Shown piece by piece: positions 7,586 to 16,348 of a stretch of 64,000 bases of DNA (its first letter is position 1; each line of letters begins with the position of its first letter). The notes under the pieces are model-generated. The model saw only the letters and a list, made by a program, of their open reading frames with translations. It ran no database searches and was not told where the DNA came from. The DNA is from Effusibacillus consociatus (lineage in GTDB: Bacteria > Bacillota > Bacilli > Tumebacillales > Effusibacillaceae): positions 14,865 through 78,864 of the forward strand of contig NZ_JBHSHC010000132.1 in NCBI RefSeq assembly GCF_042652925.1, written 5' to 3'. A program made the position numbers and the translations under genes.

Positions 7586-10500
7586 TTAGATATTTTGTGC
7601 TGTAACAGAAGTGTTAGCATTACCTGCTTTGTCTTTCACAGCGTTAGATACAGTAATTGTGTCAGGTGCGGTACCAAATGTAGCACCAGATACAGTTACG
7701 GTAACAGTTTTGCCATCAGCAGACAAGGTAGCACCAGTTACGGAAGGTGTATCAGTCGTAGCACCAGTTGCAACAGTAAATGCACCTGTAGTAACAGTTG
7801 CTGCATCCAATGCTTCACTGAAGTTTACAGTGATTGTATTACCAGTTCTGCTTACGGAAGAGATTGTCGGTCCTTGTCCGTCAGTTGCGGTAACTGCTGC
7901 AGAAGGAGCAAGTTTGTTACCTGCAACGTCCTGAATTTCAACTGCTTGAGTTACGGTAGCAGTTGCATTTGTTCCAGTCAAGTTAGTCCCAAGTGTCAAG
8001 GTAACAGTATCAGTATTAACGTTTACAGCAGATACTGTGTTGTTTGCAACAGTATAAGTGTAGAGACTTACAGAAGTACCTTTAATAGCTTCACTGTAGG
8101 TGATTGTTATTTGGTTAGCACCAGTTACTTTAGTTGTGGATACAGTCGGTGCAGTCTTATCTGCAGCTGGCACAGTAATACCGTTAGCTGCTGCTGTACC
8201 AAATGTTGTAGTAAATGCACCTGCTGCAGTTGTTGCAATTGCAGGAGTTGCATTGGCAGCCCACTTATCAGCGTCAGCAACACGCACGGTTACAAGTGAA
8301 CCATTAACTTTACCATCGTCAACCGATTGGTTCACATAGGTTGCGGATACTGCTGCCTTACCACCTACAGTAAACTTAGAGTAATCAATTGCGCTGAGCG
8401 GTGCTAATACTTCAAATGTAACAGTTGTAGCATTAACAGTCTTAGCGTTCTTGATATCGTTATCATCGATCACGTCAGTCGCAATAACAACAGGTGTAGA
8501 AAATGCGGATACAAAGTTTCCTGCTACGTCAGCAACACGACCAACAGTCAATGTTACACCATTGAGGGTTTGAGCTGGCACTGTGAAGAGAACAGCTTTT
8601 CCACCATCTTCAGTAGCAACAGTTGTTCCTTCAGGAAGTGCTGCACCAGCCAATTGATAGTTACCAAGGTCGAGAACAGAACCCGAACCGCTGGTAGCCA
8701 TAACTTCGTTAAAGCTCAGCTTAATCTTAGTTGCAGTTGCATCGCCTTTGTTGGTAACAGCAGCTCCAACAATCGGTGCTACCTTGTCAGATACAGACAA
8801 TGTTGTGCTGTAAGCAGCCAGTTTGTTTTGAGCAATAGAAGTATCTGCAATTACATCAGCTGCGATAGACAAGTTGTAGGAGCCACCAGTGAGTTGAGCA
8901 GTGGTCAACCGATAGGTGTTGGTTGTACCTTGCTTCACTGCAGCACTTACTGCAACAGCGCTATTAGAAGCATCTTTCAGGGTGTAGTTAGCAGCTACAT
9001 CTGCACCTGTAACAGCTTCGCTGAAGGTTACATCAATGTGGGTGCTGTCTACGAACTTAACGCCTGTAACTGTCGGAGCTTGAGTATCAGCGGTCACAGA
9101 AACATTCAAGGATGCATTCTTAAGAGCATTACCCCATGCATCGCGGACGTTTGTTTCATCCCCAGCTTTAACAAAAACTGTAGCAGAACCTACAGGAATG
9201 TAGTTGCCGTTGAAAGTAGCAACTAAAGTCTTGCTGTCAGTCCAGCTGTAGGAAGTAGCTTCATAGCTAGAATTGCCATTGTAAGTATGATAAACCTTTA
9301 CATTAGCTTGATCCCCAGCAACGATAGCCTTACTGAAAACAAGCTTAACTTCGTTCTGCTTAACAGTGTCAACAGAAACTGTCGGAGCAGTAGTATCCTT
9401 TGCAAATGTGAAGCTCAGGTCTTGAGTACCAGACTTGAATCCTGCGAAGTCAACAGCGTCTGCGACGTTCAAAGTATAAGTTCCTTCCGGCAAGGAAGAA
9501 ATGTTGAGAGTTACTTTGTTAGTACCAGTGGCAGCAACAGGAGCTACAGAGTAAGAACCGTTGTTAATCTTGTAAGTACCAGCAACGTTAACCGGCTCAG
9601 AGAAGGTAACTTCAAGGGTAGATGGACCAGTTACAGCGACGCTGAGAGCTTTAGGAGCAGTAACGTCAAATACTTGAGCGCTTTTAGTGGTCTTAGAAAT
9701 AACCGCACCCTTTGTATCTTTTACGTTCTCAACGGTTACTTCAAATGTGTCTTGGTTAACAAGCTCAGAACCACCAGCCAGTGTAAGAGTTACAGCTTTT
9801 CCGTCCGCATTCAATTTAGCTGTAGCTGTCTTAGTTACTGCACCAACCTTTACAGTGTAGTTTGCTGTAGTTTCAGCAGTATCCTTATCAACTGCTTTAT
9901 TAAAAGCAACTACGATTTCTTTGAGGTTAGTCGCACTTACGCTATCAACTTTCAATACAGCTTGCTTAGCAATTTCCGCTTCAACAGTAGCCAAGAACTT
10001 GCTCCCGAGAACAGCAGCTTGCTCACGAGTAGCTTTTCCTTGCGGAGCGAAAGTGCCGTCACCCATACCAGCAACGATTCCGTACTTAACAGCCGTTGCA
10101 ACTTCTTTCTTTGCCCAAGCCGAGATTGCAGCAGCGTCGGAGAAGTTGAGAGCTTCAGTTTCTTCAACAGTTACCTTGGATTTGAGAGCACGAACCAGGG
10201 TAGCTGCAGCTTGCTCACGGTTCAGGATGTCGTCAGAACCGAACTTGCCGCCGCCAACACCAACCATGATGCCAGCTTTGGAAACAGCTTCAACGTAAGG
10301 AACTGCCCAAGACGGTACATCAGAGAAAGAAGAAGTGGTTGCAGTAGCCTGAAGACCGAGAGCCTTAGAGATAACTACTGCGAATTGAGCGCGAGTCAAG
10401 GATCCTTGCGGATCGAATTTGCCGTTGCCTACACCGTTGAGAATGCCTTTGTCAGCAAGCTCAAGGATGAATTGCTTAGCATAAGAACCTTCAATATCAG

Positions 10501-10588
10501 AGAATTGTGTAGACGCGAATGCGGACGGTACTACAGTTCCAAGAACGAGTGATGCCGCGATAGCGCCAGAGATTACTTTTTTCTTCAT
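7586..10588 (-). CDS. S-layer protein with three SLH domains and Ig-like repeats
   Basis: A 1000-residue secreted protein. The signal peptide starts MKKKVISGAIAASLVLGTVV with a cleavage site after SAFA. Three SLH domains (about residues 25-205, with FSDIEGSYAKQFI and LTRAQFA-type motifs) bind the pyruvylated secondary cell-wall polymer. About seven Ig-like SbsA-type repeats follow, many with the pattern VTFSEAV or ITYSEAI. The frame extends to 10621, but the ATG at 10588 starts the signal peptide and has a GGAGGAG site, so it is chosen. Extreme Thr/Ala/Val content and a very long leader fit an abundant surface-array protein. The opposite-strand open frames are artefacts of its codon bias. Confidence 0.92.
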   Translation of the reverse strand: MKKKVISGAIAASLVLGTVVPSAFASTQFSDIEGSYAKQFILELADKGILNGVGNGKFDPQGSLTRAQFAVVISKALGLQATATTSSFSDVPSWAVPYVEAVSKAGIMVGVGGGKFGSDDILNREQAAATLVRALKSKVTVEETEALNFSDAAAISAWAKKEVATAVKYGIVAGMGDGTFAPQGKATREQAAVLGSKFLATVEAEIAKQAVLKVDSVSATNLKEIVVAFNKAVDKDTAETTANYTVKVGAVTKTATAKLNADGKAVTLTLAGGSELVNQDTFEVTVENVKDTKGAVISKTTKSAQVFDVTAPKALSVAVTGPSTLEVTFSEPVNVAGTYKINNGSYSVAPVAATGTNKVTLNISSLPEGTYTLNVADAVDFAGFKSGTQDLSFTFAKDTTAPTVSVDTVKQNEVKLVFSKAIVAGDQANVKVYHTYNGNSSYEATSYSWTDSKTLVATFNGNYIPVGSATVFVKAGDETNVRDAWGNALKNASLNVSVTADTQAPTVTGVKFVDSTHIDVTFSEAVTGADVAANYTLKDASNSAVAVSAAVKQGTTNTYRLTTAQLTGGSYNLSIAADVIADTSIAQNKLAAYSTTLSVSDKVAPIVGAAVTNKGDATATKIKLSFNEVMATSGSGSVLDLGNYQLAGAALPEGTTVATEDGGKAVLFTVPAQTLNGVTLTVGRVADVAGNFVSAFSTPVVIATDVIDDNDIKNAKTVNATTVTFEVLAPLSAIDYSKFTVGGKAAVSATYVNQSVDDGKVNGSLVTVRVADADKWAANATPAIATTAAGAFTTTFGTAAANGITVPAADKTAPTVSTTKVTGANQITITYSEAIKGTSVSLYTYTVANNTVSAVNVNTDTVTLTLGTNLTGTNATATVTQAVEIQDVAGNKLAPSAAVTATDGQGPTISSVSRTGNTITVNFSEALDAATVTTGAFTVATGATTDTPSVTGATLSADGKTVTVTVSGATFGTAPDTITVSNAVKDKAGNANTSVTAQNI

Positions 10589-10639
10589 CCTTTTGTTTCT
10601 CCTCCTCTTAAATAAAAACAAAGACTGTACTGATCAGGT

Positions 10640-10835
10640 AGTGCGTTGTACGAAAGTGAATGTTTTCTCTATATTATTGCCCCCACAAGAACCTTCACCC
10701 TGCACACCATGATACCGCGATGTCAGAGCCCTCGACTTGCATCCCGTTCCCTCTGGGTTGACTATACCGGAAGATCACGGGTGCTTATTTGAGCGCCTGT
10801 TCCCGTAGGACAACATCACTCCCCTCAGTGTCAAT
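10640..10835 (-). ncRNA. Structured 5' leader of the S-layer mRNA (class unknown)
   Basis: On the minus strand this GC-rich stretch folds into two nested domains. In the first, TTGAC / GTCAA encloses GGGGAG / CTTCC and ACGGG / CCCGT. In the second, CCCA...GGAAC pairs with GTTC...TGGG and encloses GATG-N3-GTC / GAC-CATC. It does not match the FMN, TPP, SAM, lysine, cobalamin, T-box or c-di-GMP aptamers as I know them. S-layer mRNAs in other bacteria have long stabilising leaders. This one could be a stabiliser or an unrecognised riboswitch. Confidence 0.5.
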
Positions 10836-10847
10836 TTCTCTACTAAA

Positions 10848-10866
10848 ACGGCAATAGAATCGCCGT
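10848..10866. repeat. Inverted repeat upstream of the S-layer leader
   Basis: ACGGC / GCCGT with a 9-base spacer, just upstream of the folded leader. It may be an operator or the first leader hairpin. No convincing -35/-10 pair is visible in 10622-11275. Confidence 0.3.
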
Positions 10867-10934
10867 ATCAATCTCACACTACTAGTAATACGACAAGAAT
10901 CGAGGAATTCCTTTTTGCAATCCGCCTTATATGT

Positions 10935-10982
10935 ATTGGCAGTTTCTGTCTGGGATTGCCAAAACTATGTGTCGATTGGCAG
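10935..10982. promoter_or_regulatory. Three ATTGGCA motifs upstream of the S-layer gene
   Basis: TTGGCA at 10936-10941 and 10976-10981, and its inverse TGCCAA at 10957-10962. The clustering of one 6-mer in alternating orientation suggests an operator. The rest of 10983-11275 is AT-rich; an open frame there (10995-11279, minus) has no coding character. Confidence 0.3.
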
Positions 10983-11275
10983 AAAATAAAAAACTTACCA
11001 TGCCATTATAAACTTTCCAACCCCATTCCGTAAATAGGCTTGGAGTCTTACCCACAAAATTGTTCTGTTTGTAAACCATCCCTGCCATCCATATGTATCA
11101 CTATCAGATTTTATACCATTTTCCATTGCTTGGCAATAGTTTCCCCTTAGAATAGTTGGAAAATAAAAAATAAAAAACATCCACACCCTCGCGGCAGTAA
11201 GCGTACCCCTGCCACTAGATATAGACGTTATTGGGTATAAAAAGGTTACAAGGTTTGAATAAAAAATTTTTGATA

Positions 11276-12406
11276 TCAACTTTTTAATTTTTTGTAAACA
11301 TTCGTAGTTTCCTGAACCAACCGCTCAAGAGAACCGTGTCGAAAAACTTTTTCCTGCCCGGCCAGCGCCATCTGCCGGGAGCGTTCGGGCATCGACAATG
11401 CCTCATCGATCGCTTGGGACAAAGCATCCGCATTTTGCGGAGGGACAAGCAGGCCGTCATGGCCATCGTCGACAACTTCCAACAACCCGCCCACCGCGCT
11501 GGCAATCACGGGCAGGCCGGCCAGTTGGGCTTCAAGGACCACCAAGCCAAACCCTTCATATATGGACGGGAGTACAAACAAGTCAAATTCAGGCAGCAGT
11601 TCCGAAACGTCCTGCCGGACACCCAGAAAGTGAATCCTCTCTTCAAGTCCGGCAGCCCGGACTTCTTCTTTCAACTGTTGATACATTTCACCGCCGCCAA
11701 CCCAAACATAATGGAGGTTCGGGTACTTATCTTTCAGCCTTTGAGCCGCCTGAATCAAGTAGGTATGCCCTTTCACCTTGTGCAAGCGGGCAACAGTACC
11801 TACTAATTTTGTGTCCTGCGGCAGCCCCAATTCTTCCCGCAGCTTGGAATACTCTGTCCGAACCGACGGTTTTTCCGGAAGATCAATGGCATTATGAATC
11901 ACCGAAGACCTTTTTTCGGGCAGACCCTCTTTGACCAGGCTGTCCCGCATGGTCCGGGATACAAGGATAAAATGATCCACATAGCGCCAGGTCCATTTTT
12001 CAAGAAATCCGAACAGCATCCTCTTCCATGCCACGGGGTAATCCAGTGTCAAGATGCTGTGTATGGTGGTAACCACTTTGGCCGGGCAGCCTTCCGCTTT
12101 ATTTGCCAGGCGGCCGGAGAGGTTCGCCCTGACACCGTGGGTATGTATGATCGACGGTTTCAATTCACGAATCAGTTTGCGCACGGGAACAATCCCGATT
12201 AACCCGGACACGTTCGTTGGTGTGAGGACTGTAACAGGGATCTGCAACTGACGCAGCCGCTCCGCAAGTTCCCCTTGGTAGAATACAGCCACATGCGGAG
12301 CCCAATGATTGCGATCCAACGATTTTACAAGCCCGAGCAAATGCTGCTCAGCCCCTCCAAATTCTCCGCCTCCGATGATATAGAGAACTTTTGTCGGTTC
12401 CCCCAT
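11276..12406 (-). CDS. Glycosyltransferase family 4
   Basis: A 376-residue GT-B glycosyltransferase. The N-terminal donor loop GGGEFGGAEQHLLGL is typical of GT4. The C-terminal domain has VARLHKVKGH and the EX7E-type motif EGFGLVVLEAQLAGLPVIA. It transfers a sugar from a nucleotide-sugar to a cell-surface glycan or lipid acceptor, acting at the inner face of the membrane. It stands alone between the S-layer gene and the degenerate region. A role in S-layer glycosylation or the SLH-binding polymer is plausible but unproven. Confidence 0.9.
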   Translation of the reverse strand: MGEPTKVLYIIGGGEFGGAEQHLLGLVKSLDRNHWAPHVAVFYQGELAERLRQLQIPVTVLTPTNVSGLIGIVPVRKLIRELKPSIIHTHGVRANLSGRLANKAEGCPAKVVTTIHSILTLDYPVAWKRMLFGFLEKWTWRYVDHFILVSRTMRDSLVKEGLPEKRSSVIHNAIDLPEKPSVRTEYSKLREELGLPQDTKLVGTVARLHKVKGHTYLIQAAQRLKDKYPNLHYVWVGGGEMYQQLKEEVRAAGLEERIHFLGVRQDVSELLPEFDLFVLPSIYEGFGLVVLEAQLAGLPVIASAVGGLLEVVDDGHDGLLVPPQNADALSQAIDEALSMPERSRQMALAGQEKVFRHGSLERLVQETTNVYKKLKS

Positions 12407-12518
12407 TGCCCCTGTTCACCACGCCTTCATCCCACAGATAGTGAATTCCATATGTAAAAATAATATTAAGATGATCATAGCAGATCAATAGGCTGGTAGC
12501 TAGTACTCGCGGGTGCAA

Positions 12519-12725
12519 TTACTGCCATTGCAGGAGAAATTCAGATGGAGTATAGATGGCAAAATATTCTAGGAACGTCCACAATTCCTCTCGCACCTTT
12601 TCCAATTCCTTCAACAGTTCCTCTTCTGTAATTCCTTTTTCTTTTGATTCCTTGCTCGTAGCATCCAAAAATTCACGCAAGGCAACTATACCCGATTTGG
12701 TCCGAAACGTTAACGATCGGGCCGG
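12519..12725 (-). pseudogene. Antitoxin-like remnant, 5'-truncated
   Basis: The minus strand encodes SGIVALREFLDATSKESKEK, then a GITEEELLKELEKVREELW stretch, and stops at 12519. This is the C-terminal pattern of small type II antitoxins. No start codon exists upstream: the frame begins right after the stop of the toxin remnant at 12726. The bases 12407-12518 contain nothing recognisable. Confidence 0.5.
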
Positions 12726-12932
12726 TTAAAATTTCCTGAGTATGTCACGATGTCCACTCGCATGAAGAACCAATGTGTCTCCATTGTTTTCAAAGATCAG
12801 TCGGATATCCATAGTAACGTACGCTTCCCAAAAAGCAGTACCTCGAACCTTATGGATCTGTAAAGATGGGTACCTTGGATCCTCGGCCAACAGCCTTAAT
12901 GCTTTACGAGCTTGTTTTTGTTCAATCCCGGT
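12726..12932 (-). pseudogene. RelE/ParE-fold toxin remnant, 5'-truncated
   Basis: The frame reads IEQKQARKALRLLAEDPRYP, then HKVRGTAFWEAYVTMDIRLI and LHASGHRDILRKF before a stop. This is the C-terminal two thirds of a RelE-superfamily toxin. A TGA at 12933-12935 precedes it in frame and no start codon is available, so the N-terminal helix is lost. It lies immediately downstream of the intact AbrB-like antitoxin gene, its likely former partner. Confidence 0.6.
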
Positions 12933-12939
12933 TCATTTA

Positions 12940-13083
12940 TCAAAGTCGTGTCGGTCTAATAAAGATTCCGCCGTCTCGTTCTTCAATCAATACATGGTCG
13001 CCTTCCTGCAAGTTTAAATCTTTCGCAACTTGAGCTAGACTGATAAGCATACGTTTTTGAACCTGCTGTATGATTCCGCTCAT
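12940..13083 (-). CDS. AbrB/MazE-like antitoxin
   Basis: A 47-residue swapped-hairpin SpoVT/AbrB-type DNA-binding protein: MSGIIQQVQKRMLISLAQVA, then LNLQEGDHVLIEERDGG. The ATG at 13083 is preferred over the upstream frame to 13167 because AAAGGTGG precedes it by eight bases. The upstream frame would also run through the promoter and palindrome. Its partner toxin downstream is truncated, so this is an orphan antitoxin. It probably still binds the palindrome at 13109-13120. Confidence 0.75.
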   Translation of the reverse strand: MSGIIQQVQKRMLISLAQVAKDLNLQEGDHVLIEERDGGIFIRPTRL

Positions 13084-13108
13084 CTTGAAATCCACCTTTT
13101 CAGTTGAT

Positions 13109-13146
13109 CTGTAATTACAGTATACCTGTCCATTTTTTACAAACAA
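13109..13146 (-). promoter_or_regulatory. Antitoxin promoter with palindromic operator
   Basis: -35 TTGTTT (13146-13141), 16 bases, -10 TATACT (13124-13119). The perfect 12-bp palindrome CTGTAATTACAG (13109-13120) overlaps the end of the -10 box, the place expected for autorepression by an AbrB-fold antitoxin. Confidence 0.55.
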
Positions 13147-13231
13147 CCTTTCGGAATCAACAAACACACGAAAAATACCACAAACTCACGCAAGTCAACT
13201 GTACTCGATTTGTTGATTGCCCCTGATAGCA

Positions 13232-13265
13232 ATATAGAAAGAGGTGCCCCGAAAGGCACCTCTTT
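13232..13265 (-). terminator. Terminator of the O-acylation operon
   Basis: 8-bp perfect stem GAGGTGCC / GGCACCTC with a CCGAAA loop. T-rich tails lie on both sides, so it may serve both strands. Confidence 0.75.
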
Positions 13266-13333
13266 AAAAGGGGAAAAAGCTCGGGTCTTGCATATCTATA
13301 GACGTCATGAGCGAGAAAAAGTTTCAGACCCGT

Positions 13334-13453
13334 TTAAAAATCGGTGTAGATAAATTTGGATTCGACTCCCGTGCTGAAGAGCAGGATCAGAATGATTAAA
13401 ACAAAACAGAGAAACGCCTGAAACAAACTGAGAAACAATGTTTTGATCGTCAT
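13334..13453 (-). CDS. 39-residue single-span membrane protein of the acylation operon
   Basis: A small gene on the minus strand: ATG at 13453, GTGAGGG six bases upstream, TAA at 13334. The product starts MTIKTLFLSLFQAFLCFVLI, continues with a hydrophobic ILILLF segment and ends in a short polar tail STGVESKFIYTDF. It therefore has one transmembrane helix. It begins 10 bases after the MBOAT stop and precedes the terminator. Small membrane proteins beside MBOAT acyltransferases are known (DltX in dlt operons). Similarity here is positional only. Confidence 0.65.
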   Translation of the reverse strand: MTIKTLFLSLFQAFLCFVLIILILLFSTGVESKFIYTDF

Positions 13454-13463
13454 ATTGTATCCC

Positions 13464-14654
13464 TCACTTCATCTGCAGGATTCGCATTACGATGTAAAAT
13501 GCATCCGAAAGATTCGTTACCACAAAGAATACCCATCCGACGCAAACGAAACTGAATGTCAGCAGAACCGAAAAAGGGGTCAAAAAGGAAAGTTTCTCTT
13601 TCGGAATTCCGGCCTGTTTCAATCCATAGTTCCAGATGCGCAAACCGGCAAGCCCCATTCCATGCCACAGCCCCCATACCACAAAATTCCACGAGGCTCC
13701 ATGCCAGAGACCACTTAATGCCATGGCAATCAATGAATTCCGAATTGCAAAAGCCAATGTCCCCCGGCTCCCGCCAAGCGGAATGTAAATATAATCCCGG
13801 ATCCAGCTGGACAACGAAATATGCCAGTGGTTCCAGAACTCCGCGATATTACGGCGGAAGTAGGGGTAGAGAAAGTTTTCCGGAATTTGATACCCGAACA
13901 ACCTGGCTGCCCCGATCGCGATATCGCTGTACCCGGAAAAATCCGCATAAATCTTGATCGCATAGGCCAAAACCGCTGCATACAGTTCCGCATCTGTTGC
14001 AGAATGCGGTTTAAACAGCGGGTGCAGGAAGTGGTCCATCGGATCGGCAATCATCACTTTTTTGGCGATACCAATGACGATTCTTTGCAACCCAACCGTG
14101 AAATGATCCCAGCTGAACCGAATGCGGCGCAATTGATCGATAAAAGGCTGGAACCGTTTGATGGGGCCTGCGACCAAAGTCGGAAAGAACATCGCAAACA
14201 AACCGAATTCGGTGATCGAGACTTTTTCCGCTTTTCCTTTGTAAGAATCCGCCAGATAATGAACAAACTCGAAAACGAAAAAAGACAGCCCCAAAGGAAC
14301 AAGCAGGTCAGGTATGGAAAGAATCGGCCCTTGGAAGACGGCAGCCAGTTCGTTCCACGTTCTCAGAATCATTTTTGTGTATTTGTAATAGACCAGAAAA
14401 CTCAGACAGAACACGATCCCCAAGATAAAAACAGTCTTCCGCCATCTTCCCATCCGGCTTGTCATGATCAGTGACAAACCGTATACCACCAAAGCCATAA
14501 ATAAAATCAGGAATGTGTAAGGCGGAAAATAGTACGCATAAAACAGGAAAGAAGCGATCAGCAGAAAGACATGTCTCCACTTGCCAGGCAAACACCAATA
14601 GACAACAACCGTCAGAAGCAGAAAAAGCCCGAATGCCCACGTATTAAAGATCAA
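13464..14654 (-). CDS. MBOAT-family O-acyltransferase
   Basis: A 396-residue polytopic membrane protein of the AlgI/DltB/PatA type. It contains FWNHWHISLSSWIRDYIYIP and the catalytic-His region SGLWHGASWNFVVWGLWHG. Such proteins pass acetyl groups from the cytoplasm across the membrane to an extracellular partner. The start overlaps the stop of the SGNH gene by 4 bases (ATGA), so the pair is translationally coupled. The likely acceptor is a cell-wall polysaccharide such as the SLH-binding polymer. No D-alanine-activating genes (dltA, dltC) are present, so acetylation is more likely than D-alanylation. Confidence 0.92.
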   Translation of the reverse strand: MIFNTWAFGLFLLLTVVVYWCLPGKWRHVFLLIASFLFYAYYFPPYTFLILFMALVVYGLSLIMTSRMGRWRKTVFILGIVFCLSFLVYYKYTKMILRTWNELAAVFQGPILSIPDLLVPLGLSFFVFEFVHYLADSYKGKAEKVSITEFGLFAMFFPTLVAGPIKRFQPFIDQLRRIRFSWDHFTVGLQRIVIGIAKKVMIADPMDHFLHPLFKPHSATDAELYAAVLAYAIKIYADFSGYSDIAIGAARLFGYQIPENFLYPYFRRNIAEFWNHWHISLSSWIRDYIYIPLGGSRGTLAFAIRNSLIAMALSGLWHGASWNFVVWGLWHGMGLAGLRIWNYGLKQAGIPKEKLSFLTPFSVLLTFSFVCVGWVFFVVTNLSDAFYIVMRILQMK

Positions 14655-15802
14655 AGCTTACCACCTCTTTGCCGGACCATCTCGTTTGCGATCTTTTCGG
14701 CAAACAATTGGTTCCCGGGGCCGAGCAGGTGCAACGAATCATGGAAATATTCATTCGGAATTTGTCCTTGAAAATCAAGAGTGGTGAATCCGTATCGGGC
14801 AATTTGCTCCTTCAGATATTGCATATTTTGATGGTAGCGGTTCTCATCGAAAATCTTGTATTTGTGGAGCAGCGTAAAGTTGATCGGCGTTACCACCACC
14901 GTTAACCGAATGTTGTTCTGTTTTGCATACTCCAGCAATTCAAAAAAGGGTTTTGCGTTGGTTGGATCCTTGCGCAAATCCGCCACCGAATACACGTTAG
15001 CCAAATGGGTAATGTCTTTTTCGGACCAACCGAACTCCGTCCACGATTTGTATTTGTTTACTTCCAAATCCTTTTCAGATGGAGGTTCCGTTGGATTCTC
15101 CGGCTGGATCGCCGGTTTCTTCAAAACTTTTTGATCGATCCATTCTTTGGACTTGCTTACCGGATGTCCATCGAACAGAATATGATTCAGATCATCCCGA
15201 TACCTGTACGGATTGTACTTGCTAATCAAGTGGTCGACGACCCAGCTTTCGAGTTTGGTGTTGCCGACTTCCACTTTCTCTTCTTGCTTGGGTTTGTAGT
15301 CGATCCCAATGCGCTCCAATTCTCCGGGACGGATCACAGGATACAGCATGCGGTAATAAAGGGAACGGCCCGAGGCCAGTTTGTTCGAGAAGAAGGGGTA
15401 CGACAGATTGATCACAAATTCATCGACCGCTTGTTGTTCGTGCAGATACCGAATCATTTGGAAGTAGTCAAAATGCAAGGCCCCCTGCATCCCGAAGTTA
15501 TACACCTCTACCCGCGGCTGATTGGCAGACAAGCTTTGTTCCAAATAAACGGGGAGAGTTTCACCAGGCTTCGCAAACACACTATTCACAACGGAATCGC
15601 CGACAAAAGCAATTTTGTGGGCTTCTGTCCGTTTCGCCGCATCGACAAATAACTCCACTTCATGAAAGGTGGTGTTTGGGCCCTGGGTAAAGCGATAGTT
15701 CTCGCCAAATCCGTATCCTTTTGCAATCGCCCAGGGGGTCATTACATGCCCAAGAACAAGAAAAAAGGCCAGAAAAACAAAAAACAAGATATGTCTCATC
15801 AA
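14651..15802 (-). CDS. SGNH-hydrolase-fold acetyltransferase (PatB/DltD-like)
   Basis: A 383-residue protein with one N-terminal membrane anchor (residues 4-20) and an extracellular SGNH domain. The catalytic serine is in FVGDSVV (Ser70) and the Asp/His pair in DSLHLLGPG (Asp355, His358). It would take the acyl group delivered by the MBOAT protein and put it on a wall glycan. GGAGG lies seven bases before the ATG. It is the first gene of a three-gene operon. Confidence 0.85.
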   Translation of the reverse strand: MMRHILFFVFLAFFLVLGHVMTPWAIAKGYGFGENYRFTQGPNTTFHEVELFVDAAKRTEAHKIAFVGDSVVNSVFAKPGETLPVYLEQSLSANQPRVEVYNFGMQGALHFDYFQMIRYLHEQQAVDEFVINLSYPFFSNKLASGRSLYYRMLYPVIRPGELERIGIDYKPKQEEKVEVGNTKLESWVVDHLISKYNPYRYRDDLNHILFDGHPVSKSKEWIDQKVLKKPAIQPENPTEPPSEKDLEVNKYKSWTEFGWSEKDITHLANVYSVADLRKDPTNAKPFFELLEYAKQNNIRLTVVVTPINFTLLHKYKIFDENRYHQNMQYLKEQIARYGFTTLDFQGQIPNEYFHDSLHLLGPGNQLFAEKIANEMVRQRGGKL

Positions 15803-15944
15803 CGTTCCTCCACGTGTTGCTTGTCCAATAAATAGGAAATGGGGAAACCCCGACGTCCGGTGCCCCCAGATGAATTCAATAATAAGAGTATGGGTTAATT
15901 GTAAAGGGAGTTGTGGAAGAACGTCAAATTATCATCGAATCCGA

Positions 15945-15976
15945 CAAAAACTCCCACTTGACTGGCAAGTGGGAGT
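15945..15976 (-). terminator. Terminator of the coiled-coil genes
   Basis: 11-bp perfect stem ACTCCCACTTG / CAAGTGGGAGT followed on the minus strand by TTTTTGTC. Confidence 0.85.
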
Positions 15977-15995
15977 GCTTATGTAGTATATGGTA

Positions 15996-16292
15996 TTATT
16001 CCGTGATGGCTTTTCGAATTCGTCCGATCAGATCGAGATCTTGTTGATGTTCCTTTAAGGATTCCACTTCACCCTGAAGATTACGAACATCCATAATTAA
16101 GGCTTCCAGTTTAGCGTGTGTGTACTCATTGGCTTCCTTCAACGCACTAAACATTGGCTTCGATTCTTCCCGCATCATTTTCATGTCTTGGCGGAGCTCT
16201 CCACGCGTCAACTTCATCTCTTGGCGAAGCTCTTCATGGGTCAGTTTCATCTCTTGATCCATTTGAGTGAGTAAAGCTTTAATCTCCTCCAT
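15996..16292 (-). CDS. Small coiled-coil protein (98 residues)
   Basis: Almost entirely helical and charged, with repeated units of the kind MKLTHEELRQE / MKLTRGELRQD and no membrane segment. AGGAGAGG lies seven bases before the ATG. The start region resembles that of the next gene upstream (both AGGAGA-GATTC-AATGGA-GA), so the two look like diverged duplicates. Function unknown; a scaffold or adaptor is the most one can say. Confidence 0.7.
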   Translation of the reverse strand: MEEIKALLTQMDQEMKLTHEELRQEMKLTRGELRQDMKMMREESKPMFSALKEANEYTHAKLEALIMDVRNLQGEVESLKEHQQDLDLIGRIRKAITE

Positions 16293-16348
16293 TCGAATCC
16301 TCTCCTACTTGAATGGTCCCACGTTCGCAATCACTAAGGAGTGTTGTG

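Noticed and set aside
7595..10552. Several long open frames opposite the S-layer gene
   Set aside because: They are Cys/Ser-rich mirror frames produced by the Thr/Ala/Val codon bias of the S-layer gene and have no proper starts.
10640..10835. FMN or T-box riboswitch upstream of the S-layer gene
   Set aside because: Local matches (GCAGGGTGAAGG, GGTATC) do not come with the other conserved blocks of either class, and the downstream gene makes no sense for them.
10995..11279. 94-codon open frame upstream of the S-layer gene (minus strand)
   Set aside because: No ribosome binding site, no family resemblance and AT-rich non-coding composition; it overlaps the likely regulatory region.
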